Assembly: GCA_020186115.1 (NCBI GenBank)
Contig: WSYJ01000135.1
Location: 146,469 to 210,468 of the forward strand
Reading direction: 5' to 3'
Origin: Histomonas meleagridis
Taxonomy: Eukaryota > Parabasalia > Tritrichomonadida > Dientamoebidae
Length of the DNA: 64,000 bases
The notes beneath the pieces are model-generated. The model was given only the letters and a program-made list of their open reading frames with translations, did not search any database and was not told the DNA's origin. A program made the translations under genes and the position numbers. The first letter of the stretch is position 1, and the number at the start of each line of letters is the position of its first letter. Shown piece after piece: positions 50,163 through 60,512 of the stretch.

Positions 50163-52490
50163 TAATTTGGAATATGTTTTAATAATTTATAATATGTTTT
50201 AATAATTTTATATATGTTTTAATAATTTGGAATATGTTTTAATAATTTGGAATATGTTTTAATAATTTATAATATGTTTTAATAATTTGAAATATGTTTT
50301 AATAATTTGGAATATGTTTTAATAATTTGGAATATGTTTTAATAATTTGACACAGCACTTCATATAGCAGTTAGAAATAATAATATAGAAATAGTAAAAT
50401 TACTTTTAGATAAAGGAATTGATGTTAATGCAAAAAACATTCATTTGAATCATTTATAATATGTTTTAATAATTTGGAATATGTTTTAATAATTTGGAAT
50501 ATGTTTTAATAATTTGGAATATGTTTTAATAATTTGACACAGCACTTCATATAGCAGTTAGAAATAATAATATAGAAATAGTAAAATTACTTTTAGATAA
50601 AGAAGGAATTGATGTTAATGCAAAAACTATTCATTTGAATAATTTGGAATATGTTTTAATAATTTATAATATGTTTTAATAATTTGGAATATGTTTTAAT
50701 AATTTGACACAGCACTTCATATAGCAGTTAGAAATAATAATATAGAAATAGTAAAATTACTTTTAGATAAAGAAGGAATTGATGTTAATGCAAAAAACAT
50801 TCATTTGAATAATTTGGAATATGTTTTAATAATTTATAATATGTTTTAATAATTTGGAATATGTTTTAATAATTTGACACAGCACTTCATATAGCAGTTA
50901 GAAATAATAATATAGAAATAGTAAAATTACTTTTAGATAAAGAAGGAATTGATGTTAATGCAAAAACTATTCATTTGAATAATTTGGAATATGTTTTAAT
51001 AATTTGGAATATGTTTTAATAATTTGAAATATGTTTTAATAATTTGACACAGCACTTCATATAGCAGTTAGAAATAATAATATAGAAATAGTAAAATTAC
51101 TTTTAGATAAAGGAATTGATGTTAATGCAAAAAACATTCATTTGAATCATTTATAATATGTTTTAATAATTTGGAATATGTTTTAATAATTTGAAATATG
51201 TTTTAATAATTTGGAATATGTTTTAATAATTTGACACAGCACTTCATATAGCAGTTAGAAATAATAATATAGAAATAGTAAAATTACTTTTAGATAAAGG
51301 AATTGATGTTAATGCAAAAAACATTCATTTGAATAATTTGGAATATGTTTTAATAATTTGGAATATGTTTTAATAATTTAGAATATGTTTTAATAATTTA
51401 GAATATGTTTTAATAATTTGGAATATGTTTTAATAATTTAGAATATGTTTTAATAATTTGAAATATGTTTTAATAATTTGACACAGCACTTCATATAGCA
51501 GTTAGAAATAATAATATAGAAATAGTAAAATTACTTTTAGATAAAGGAATTGATGTTAATGCAAAAAACATTCATTTGAATCATTTATAATATGTTTTAA
51601 TAATTTGGAATATGTTTTAATAATTTGAAATATGTTTTAATAATTTGACACAGCACTTCATATAGCAGTTAGAAATAATAATATAGAAATAGTAAAATTA
51701 CTTTTAGATAAAGGAATTGATGTTAATGCAAAAAAACATTCATTTGAATCATTTATAATATGTTTTAATAATTTGGAATATGTTTTAATAATTTGAAATA
51801 TGTTTTAATAATTTGAAACAGCACTTCATATAGCAGTTAGAAATAATAATATAGAAATAGTAAAATTACTTTTAGATAAAGAAGGAATTGATGTTAATGC
51901 AAAAATTATTCATTTGAATAATTTAGAATATGTTTTAATAATTTGGAATATGTTTTAATAATTTGAAATATGTTTTAATAATTTGAAACAGCACTTCATA
52001 TAGCAGTTAGAAATAATAATATAGAAATAGTAAAATTACTTTTAGATAAAGGAATTGATGTTAATGCAAAATATATTCATTTGAATAATTTGGAATATGT
52101 TTTAATAATTTGGAATATGTTTTAATAATTTGGAATATGTTTTAATAATTTGACACAGCACTTCATATAGCAGTTAGAAATAATAATATAGAAATAGTAA
52201 AATTACTTTTAGATAAAGGAATTGATGTTAATGCAAAAAACATTCATTTGAATCATTTATAATATGTTTTAATAATTTGGAATATGTTTTAATAATTTGG
52301 AATATGTTTTAATAATTTGACACAGCACTTCATATAGCAGTTAGAAATAATAATATAGAAATAGTAAAATTACTTTTAGATAAAGGAATTGATGTTAATG
52401 CAAAAACTATTCATTTGAATAATTTGGAATATGTTTTAATAATTTGGAATATGTTTTAATAATTTGGAATATGTTTTAATAATTTGAAAT
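50118..52490 (+). repeat. Family-B module array of locus B2 (12 modules)
   Basis: Twelve nearly identical ankyrin modules (Thr-Ala-Leu near 50349, 50536, 50706, 50876, 51046, 51233, 51479, 51648, 51806, 51985, 52153, 52319) separated by 2-8 copies of the 20-bp minisatellite. Four modules (50536, 50706, 50876, 51806) have an in-frame extra GAA codon (DKEG instead of DKG). The module at 51648 has one extra A at its boundary with the spacer. There is no terminal module: the array is cut at about 52490 by the AT-rich element. Confidence 0.9.
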
Positions 52491-53650
52491 ATGTCTTTGC
52501 TGTCTTTAGAGACTTTACTTTGTTTTGAAATTTGTAGGCACAACGGCAAAAAGGCACAAATTAATGATATTATTATTAAAGATTGATATATAGAGATTAA
52601 TTATATAATAGTATTATTATTAAAAGCATATTATTAGAGATTAATTATATAACAGATTTATTATTAAAAGCATATTATTAGAGATTGGTATATACAGATT
52701 AATTATATAACAGTATTATTATTAACAATTGATATATGGAGATTAATTATTCACAGATTAATTATTAACAATTGATATATGGAGATTAATTATTCACAGA
52801 TTAATTATTAACAATTGATATATGGAGATTAATTATTCACAGATTAATTATTAACAATTGATATATGGAGATTAATTATTCACAGATTAATTATTAACAA
52901 TTGATATATGGAGATTAATTATTCACAGATTAATTATTAACAATTGATATATGGAGATTAATTATTCACAGATTAATTATTAACAATTGATATATGGAGA
53001 TTAATTATTCACAGATTAATTATTAACAATTGATATATGGAGATTAATTATTCACAGATTTTATTTTAAAAAATCTAAGTGTCTTCATGTCTTTGGATGT
53101 CTTCGGTGACATTACCTTGTTTTGAAATTTGTAGGCACAACGGCAAAAAGGCACATAGATTAATTATTATTTTTTAGAGATTTATTCATTAAAACATATT
53201 GCTATCTATAGCTATATATATACAGATTTTATTATTATATGCTATTTGCTTCAAAAAACCTCATAGTTTTAATATCTCATCTAAAGACATAAAGACAAAG
53301 AAAAATAATAAATTAATTCAATATGTTATTCTCGAATTATTAACAGTTATATATGTAAAGAATATCATTCTAGAGAGATAATTTCTTAGTATTATACTTC
53401 AAAAATAGAACTTCTAAATACTCATATTTTAACAGTGCATTATTTCAACAGATATATAATAGTTATAAATTCAAAATAGATATTAATACTTTATTCTCGA
53501 TATATAGGTTGTTAATAATTGATTATATGAGTAAAAATAAATAACAGCAAATCTATCCCTAGCCCAACTATTGACAAATAATTACATCAAAATATACGTT
53601 AAATATTAACATTAACAACTATATTTTAAAACCTATATTTAAAAATTTTT
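52491..53650 (+). repeat. Left arm of 1.16-kb inverted repeat
   Basis: Pairs with 53798-54956 as reverse complement with only about one base of length difference and no mismatches noticed. It starts ATGTCTTTGCTGTCTTTAG, carries two copies of the GGCACAACGGCAAAAAGG cassette (about 52540 and 53135), eight 43-bp repeats, and ends in AAAAATTTTT. Confidence 0.92.
52725..53068 (+). repeat. Eight 43-bp tandem repeats in the left arm
   Basis: Copies of ACAATTGATATATGGAGATT plus AATTATTCACAGATTAATTATTA start at 52725, 52768, 52811, 52854, 52897, 52940, 52983 and 53026. The mirror set lies in the right arm at about 54379-54722 with the same copy number. Confidence 0.9.
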
Positions 53651-53797
53651 AAATTCCAACATCCAACCTCCAACATCTCTATACCTTAATAAAGTAAAAT
53701 CTAATCTCTATCATCTAATAACAATTTTTTAACAGTTTTGAATTTAAAATAATAACCATAAAGAATAAAAAATTAAAAAATAATAACCATAAAGTAT
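53651..53797. other. Central 147-bp spacer of the inverted repeat
   Basis: The only unpaired part of the palindrome. It contains CCAACATCCAACCTCCAACA and two copies of AATAATAACCATAAAG. If the palindrome is a resolved or unresolved replication junction, this would be the loop. No gene. Confidence 0.7.
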
Positions 53798-54956
53798 AAA
53801 AATTTTTAAATATAGGTTTTAAAATATAGTTGTTAATGTTAATATTTAACGTATATTTTGATGTAATTATTTGTCAATAGTTGGGCTAGGGATAGATTTG
53901 CTGTTATTTATTTTTACTCATATAATCAATTATTAACAACCTATATATCGAGAATAAAGTATTAATATCTATTTTGAATTTATAACTATTATATATCTGT
54001 TGAAATAATGCACTGTTAAAATATGAGTATTTAGAAGTTCTATTTTGAAGTATAATACTAAGAAATTATCTCTCTAGAATGATATTCTTTACATATATAA
54101 CTGTTAATAATTCGAGAATAACATATTGAATTAATTTATTATTTTTCTTTGTCTTTATGTCTTTAGATGAGATATTAAAACTATGAGGTTTTTTGAAGCA
54201 AATAGCATATAATAATAAAATCTGTATATATATAGCTATAGATAGCAATATGTTTTAATGAATAAATCTCTAAAAAATAATAATTAATCTATGTGCCTTT
54301 TTGCCGTTGTGCCTACAAATTTCAAAACAAGGTAATGTCACCGAAGACATCCAAAGACATGAAGACACTTAGATTTTTTAAAATAAAATCTGTGAATAAT
54401 TAATCTCCATATATCAATTGTTAATAATTAATCTGTGAATAATTAATCTCCATATATCAATTGTTAATAATTAATCTGTGAATAATTAATCTCCATATAT
54501 CAATTGTTAATAATTAATCTGTGAATAATTAATCTCCATATATCAATTGTTAATAATTAATCTGTGAATAATTAATCTCCATATATCAATTGTTAATAAT
54601 TAATCTGTGAATAATTAATCTCCATATATCAATTGTTAATAATTAATCTGTGAATAATTAATCTCCATATATCAATTGTTAATAATTAATCTGTGAATAA
54701 TTAATCTCCATATATCAATTGTTAATAATAATACTGTTATATAATTAATCTGTATATACCAATCTCTAATAATATGCTTTTAATAATAAATCTGTTATAT
54801 AATTAATCTCTAATAATATGCTTTTAATAATAATACTATTATATAATTAATCTCTATATATCAATCTTTAATAATAATATCATTAATTTGTGCCTTTTTG
54901 CCGTTGTGCCTACAAATTTCAAAACAAAGTAAAGTCTCTAAAGACAGCAAAGACAT
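53798..54956 (-). repeat. Right arm of 1.16-kb inverted repeat
   Basis: Reverse complement of 52491-53650, ending AAAGACAGCAAAGACAT. Outside 54956 the sequence (GAAGACACTTAGATTTTT) continues into the element and does not match the ankyrin flank left of 52491, which fixes the ends of the repeat. Confidence 0.92.
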
Positions 54957-56498
54957 GAAGACACTTAGATTTTTAAAAATAAATTTAAAATGACATAAAT
55001 CTCTCAAATAATAGCTGTTGAAATCAATAACTGTTGAGAATATAACTGTAGAGATGTAACTGTAGATATATAAATAACATATATAATTAACTGTTGACAG
55101 ATTACTGTTTAATAATATATCTTTATATAATATACTTTTTGAATATATACTTTAAAAATCAATACTTTAAAAATCAATACTTTAAAAAAATATACTTTTT
55201 GAATATATACTTATAAATATACAATTTTAAAAGCAGAACCATAAAAAAAGACCATATTTTCATGTCAAAAGTATTAATAATTTATAGTAATATATTATTT
55301 TTATCTATTATTTTTCTATATATTTTTCAAACACTATGGTTCTTAGGTTCTTAGATGAGATATATAAACTATGAAGTTTTTTAACGCATATATATATTAT
55401 GTTAGAATATTGCGTGATTGCGTTGTTGCGGGTCAAATTTATAATAATGTCAAGTTCTCAGGAACATCCAGGAACCCAGGAACTTCTAAAAACCCTATAA
55501 AAATAACCAAAAACATCATACTTTTTAATAATACACCTTTATACATAATTATTAATAATTTAACCAAAAATAACTAATTGATTTGTTAATAATATCTGAA
55601 TATTATAACTACTAAAAACAATGATTTGTTATAATAACTGTTTAAATATAACTATTGAAATATAAATAACATATATAATTAACTGTAGAGATATAACTGT
55701 AGATATATAAATAACATATATAATTAACTGTTGACAGATTACTGTTTAAATATAACTGCTGACATATAACTGTTGAAATATAAATAACATATATAATTAA
55801 CTATAGAGATATAACTGTTGAAATCTATAATGCAAAAAGCAGAAGCAGAAAAAACTCATTTTTGGGACCTAACCTTTAAAACCCCCATTTCATCCTGCAC
55901 ATGTGCAAGATACAAAAACCTTATAAAATCAATCTTAAACATCGTATTTCCAAAATAATACACTTTTATACATAATTATTAATAATTTAACCAGAAATAA
56001 CATATTTGATTTGTTAATAATATCTTTAATAATATAACTTCTCAAAAACAATGATTTGTTATAATAATTGTTGAAATAATAACGTCTAAATATATAAATC
56101 TCTCAAATAATAGCTGCTGACATAATAACATCAAAATACATTAATTTATAAATATAACTGTTGACATATAACTGTACATAATAATATCTTAAGCAATAAT
56201 TTATTAATAATATAACTGTTGAAAATATAACTATAGAGATATAAATAACATATATAATTAACTGTAGACAATATAACTGTTGACAATATAACTATTGACA
56301 TAATATATCTTTACATAATAACTGTTGACATAATATATCTTGCAATAATAACGTCTAAATACATTAATTTGTAAATATAACTATTTAAATACAAATAACA
56401 TATATAATTAACTGTTGACATAATATATCTTAATAAATAACATCTAAATACATTAATTTGTAAATATAACATCTGTGTTTTAAATCTAATAAACTAAT
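54957..56498. other. AT-rich non-coding part of element with interspersed repeats
   Basis: Repeated phrases such as ATATAACTGTTGAAATATAA, AACATATATAATTAACTGT and ACATAATTATTAATAATTTA. Segments at 55440-55573 and 55915-56005 are related copies that also recur near 58955 and 62820. A 68-codon frame at 55371 lies inside a repeat and is not called. Confidence 0.6.
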
Positions 56499-57092
56499 AT
56501 GGAGAAAAATACTGACGATAGAACTTCCGACAGAGTTGACGCTAATGCTATTATTTCAATAGATATTGGTGTTAAAAACTTAGCTGTTGTAATCATTACT
56601 AATTATAAAACCAGTTTAAAAGATATATCTATAAAATTCAATTTATACAATTTAAATGATTATAATTATAACTGTGACAGTATTATTGTAAATAGATGTC
56701 TTGCTATAAGTAATATATTTAAAGAATTAACTGCAAAATATAATATACAACAAGTAGTTATTGAAAGACAAGTTATTCAAAATACTGTTGCTAATAGATT
56801 GTTATATTCTATAATTACTGCTGCTTTAAATTATACAGATAATATTATTATATTTAATCCTGTAGATAAATTCATTAAATTAGATATTAAATATACTACT
56901 AAAAATAAATCTCATAAAAAACTTAGTATTGATCTTATAAAGAATTTTTTATACAATATTGATAATGAGAGTTTAATTACATTTAATTCATTTGTTAAAA
57001 AGGATGATTTAGCAGATGCTTTATTACAAGGTCTTATAGTTATAGCTAAGAATAATAGTCAGTTAATAGAACTTCGAGAAATGGTGATATAA
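56499..57092 (+). CDS. RuvC/A22-type Holliday-junction resolvase
   Basis: 197 residues, the usual size of Cce1 and poxvirus A22-like resolvases. RNase-H fold with the expected four acids: Asp22 in ISIDIGVKNLA, Glu89 in QQVVIERQ, and Asp169/170 with Asp173 in VKKDDLADALLQ. Between them, NTVANRLLYSIITAAL is the helix after the second motif. The family cuts four-way DNA junctions symmetrically; in viruses and linear plasmids it resolves palindromic or concatemeric replication intermediates. Beside a 1.16-kb palindrome this function is very apt. Much more AT-rich than the host genes. A RuvC-fold nuclease of another kind is possible, but the D-E-DD-D pattern is clear. Confidence 0.82.
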   Translation: MEKNTDDRTSDRVDANAIISIDIGVKNLAVVIITNYKTSLKDISIKFNLYNLNDYNYNCDSIIVNRCLAISNIFKELTAKYNIQQVVIERQVIQNTVANRLLYSIITAALNYTDNIIIFNPVDKFIKLDIKYTTKNKSHKKLSIDLIKNFLYNIDNESLITFNSFVKKDDLADALLQGLIVIAKNNSQLIELREMVI

Positions 57093-57758
57093 ATAATAAT
57101 ACACAGCAAAGCTGTAATCAGCATATAAGCTGACTGTTATTTTTGGTCATAGAGACATTATTATACAAGATATATTATTTTGAAGGTATTGATTTTTAAA
57201 GTATTGATTTTTAGATGTATTTTTTAACAGTGATATTTTATTAATTATTTTAGAATTAATTATTTTGAAGATTAATTTTTAGACGTATTATTTTTGGAGG
57301 TGGTATGATCCTGTCATCTTATATATCACTCATAACAGTATATCACTCAATAACTCACACATAACAGTATATCACTCAATAACTCACACATAACAGTATA
57401 TCACTCAAATATATCACTCAATAACTCACTCATAACAGAGTCACTAACAACATATCACATATCAACAGTATTATTATCAACAGTATTATTATCAATGTAT
57501 ATTTTATTAATTATTTTATTATTTTTGCACGTTATTTTTATATTGTTATTTTTTAACAGTATTGATTTTTAGATGTATTATTTTTTGAAAGTATTGATTT
57601 TTGATGGTGCTCCCAAAAAGGTGGACCCTATATATGAGCTATTTGGTGTTTGATTTTTGATGGTAGTTGTTTTAAATATATTTTTTGTAAATTCATTATT
57701 TTGAAGTTATTATTGACAGAGCTATTATCAATAGTATTATTTTACCATATATAAATAC
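57093..57758. other. AT-rich non-coding with 29-bp tandem repeats
   Basis: At about 57322-57440 a 29-bp unit (TAACAGTATATCACTCAATA plus ACTCACACA) repeats about three to four times with variants. A GC-richer patch (GGTGCTCCCAAAAAGGTGGA) lies at 57605. Nothing else recognised. Confidence 0.6.
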
Positions 57759-58319
57759 ATGACTTATTGTAAAGGGTTTAATATTAATATTTCTAAAGAT
57801 ATAACCAAATCAGAATATTTAATGATTTGTAAAGAACTAACTGTAAAATTAAATGATTATTACAATCTATATCATAAAGATTATCATTTTAAACTAAATG
57901 TTATTCCAGAAGCTATTACAGAAGGTGGTTTTCAAATCAAATTTTACACAAAAAATGTTAGAGAAAAAGACTATTACAAATCTATGAGAATAATTAACAC
58001 TGATGATTTATACAAATATGTAAATAAATATCCTTTTGTAGAAAGAGATTATACTGAAACATGGATTGATAATAATGATATTGTTTATAAGGCTAATAAA
58101 TACACAAAAACCTTCCTAAAAGCATTTTATAAAGCAAATCGTTGGAATAGAGATGAATTAAAGATATTTCTTGAAATATTTAAAAAACATGGTATTTACT
58201 TAGTAAATTTATTCCCGAAAGATAAGATGTTAGATACAATTATTAATAATTATACTCCTTTTAGAATTAATAATGAAGATAAATGTTATATTAAAACTAA
58301 ATTAAATGATTTTAAATAA
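57759..58319 (+). CDS. Orphan protein of the AT-rich element
   Basis: 186 residues from a good ATG. Lys/Asn/Tyr-rich, mixed alpha/beta by eye: an N-terminal helix (KSEYLMICKELTVKLNDYYN), strands around FKLNVIPEAITEGGFQIKFY, and a C-terminal helical part (KTFLKAFYKANRWNRDELKI). No family recognised. It lies between resolvase and primase genes, so a role in replication or regulation of the element is possible, but this is only context. Confidence 0.65.
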   Translation: MTYCKGFNINISKDITKSEYLMICKELTVKLNDYYNLYHKDYHFKLNVIPEAITEGGFQIKFYTKNVREKDYYKSMRIINTDDLYKYVNKYPFVERDYTETWIDNNDIVYKANKYTKTFLKAFYKANRWNRDELKIFLEIFKKHGIYLVNLFPKDKMLDTIINNYTPFRINNEDKCYIKTKLNDFK

Positions 58320-60512
58320 AAGGTTTTGATTAAAGATTATATATTTTGAAGATTTATTATTTTGAATATTAATTTTTATTATTTTATTATTTTGAAGATA
58401 TTATCGACAGTATTATTATAACAGTATTATTATAACAGTATTATTATAACAGTATTATTATAACAGTATTATTATAACAGTATTATTATCAACAGTATTA
58501 TTTATCAACAGTATTATTATCAACAGTGTATATATTTATTAATTATTTTAGAATTTATTATTTTGAATATTAATTTTTATGAGATTTATTTATAAGATTA
58601 ATTTATTAACAGTGTATATATTTTATTAATTATTTTAGAATTTATTATTTTTGTTCAATGATTATTTTTTATACATTTTTTTTGAAGGTCCGATCTCCGA
58701 TATTTTACTCTCTACTCAATTTGTAAATTGTAACCATATGTTGACATGGAATATCGGAGTATTAGATATTGACAGTAAATCTTTTGATGCTTTAATCGGT
58801 TACAGGGTTACAAGGTTACAGCCAATCCCTTTTATAAATTGTCGGAAACCCTACTTTCTACTTTTACTTAAGAACTTTTTAAGTACTTTTTCAACATATG
58901 TTTATTATAAAACTGATGTGAAATATATATATATTAACGTATTATAATAATGATGTTTTTAAAAAATACACATTTATATATAATTATTAATAATTTAACC
59001 AAAAATAATATAACTGTTAAATAATATGTACTTCACAATAATAATCTGGTAATAATATATATCTTTACATTATATTGTCGAAATATGTGTATTTAGAAGT
59101 TCTATTTTGAAGTATAATACTAAGAAATTAACTCTCTAGAATGATATATCTTTACATAATAACTGTTAAATAATATATTCTCATAATAATAACTGTTTAA
59201 ATATAACTACTGAAATATAAATATCATATATAATTAATTGTCAATAATATATCTTCACAATAATAACTTCTAAAAAACAATGATTTGTTGAAATATAACT
59301 GTTGAAATATAACTGCTAACATATAACTGTCGAGATATGAGCTTATTTGGTGTTTGATTTTTCAAGTTAATTGTTTTTAAATTTTAAATCATTTTTTTTA
59401 TATATATAACGTCATAAGGCAGATCTCTCTTTAGACTCATTAATTAGATCATTAGCTTTCAAAATTCCTTGCGTTTGGTGCTTCATTTTTAAAATATATT
59501 TTTGTAAATTCATTATTTTGAAGTTATTATTTTGAAGTTATTATTTTTGAAGTTATTATTTTGAAGTTATTATTTTGAGATTGATGTTATAGAGATTGAT
59601 GTATACAGATATATTATTTAAGAGATATATTATTAAAAGTATTATTATTTTGAGATTTATTTTAAAAAATCCAAGTGTCTTCGTGTCTTTACTGTCTTTA
59701 GAGACATCACATTACTATGAAAATTGGTGGCACAACGGCAAAAAGGCACAAATTATTAACAGATTTATTATTAACAGCACTGATATATTAGAGATTTATT
59801 TTTCAAAAGTTTATTATTATAAGTATTATATATTAACAGATTGATGTATATATAGAGATTTATTTTTTAAAAGTTTATTATTAACAGTATTATTATTAAC
59901 AGTATTATTTTTAACAGTATTATTTTTGTTTATAGATTCATTATTAACAGTATTATTATTTAAGAGATATATTATTAAAAGTATTATTATTTTGAGATTT
60001 ATTTTAAAAAATCAAAGTGTCTTCGTGTCTTTACTGTCTTTAGAGACATCACATTACTATGAAAATTGGTGGCACAACGGCAAAAAGGCACAAATTATTA
60101 ACAGATTTATTATTATAAATTTTTATTATTAACAGTATTATTTTGTTTATAGGTTTATTATTTTTGAGATTTATTTTTATAGTTTTATTATTATACGTAT
60201 TATTATTATAAGTATTATTTTTAAAAGTATTATTATTTAGAGATTCATTATTATAAGATTTATTATTATAAGTTTTATTATTATAGATTTATTATTATAA
60301 GTATTATTTTTAAAAACATATTGTTGAATGAATTATTATTGAAAACAAAATTAATATACAGTAAAAAATATATAATATATATTGTTTTATATGCATTTTG
60401 CTGTCAAAAACCTCATAGTTTTAATATCTCATCTAAAGACATAAAGACAGAGTAAAAATAATGAATTGATTCAATATGTTATTTATTATATTCTATTATT
60501 ATTTCTGTTATT
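58320..60512. repeat. Non-coding repeat-rich part of element
   Basis: ACAGTATTATTAT tandem repeats (about 58400-58520). A 345-bp direct repeat pair: 59665-59760 and 60005-60100 share GTGTCTTCGTGTCTTTACTG, CATCACATTACTATGAAAAT and GGCACAACGGCAAAAAGG. A copy of inverted-repeat text (CCTCATAGTTTTAATATCTC) lies at 60410-60429, and another (AGAAGTTCTATTTTGAAGTA) at 59095. A 98-codon frame at 58651 is not supported. Confidence 0.7.

Noticed and set aside
45788-52490. CRISPR-like appearance (regular repeats with spacers)
   Set aside because: The conserved unit is an ankyrin coding module and the spacers are a 20-bp minisatellite, not unique sequences. There are no cas genes and the host is a eukaryote.
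53199-54248. Identical 60-codon frames at 53199 (+) and 54066 (-)
   Set aside because: They are the same sequence in the two arms of the inverted repeat, short, Lys/Ile-rich and with no features. They do not count as two genes.
55371-55577. 68-codon frame
   Set aside because: Lies within a dispersed repeat that occurs elsewhere without the frame.
58651-58947. 98-codon frame in the AT-rich element
   Set aside because: Overlaps a short inverted repeat (CTCCGATATT / AATATCGGAG), has an unbalanced composition and no recognisable motif.
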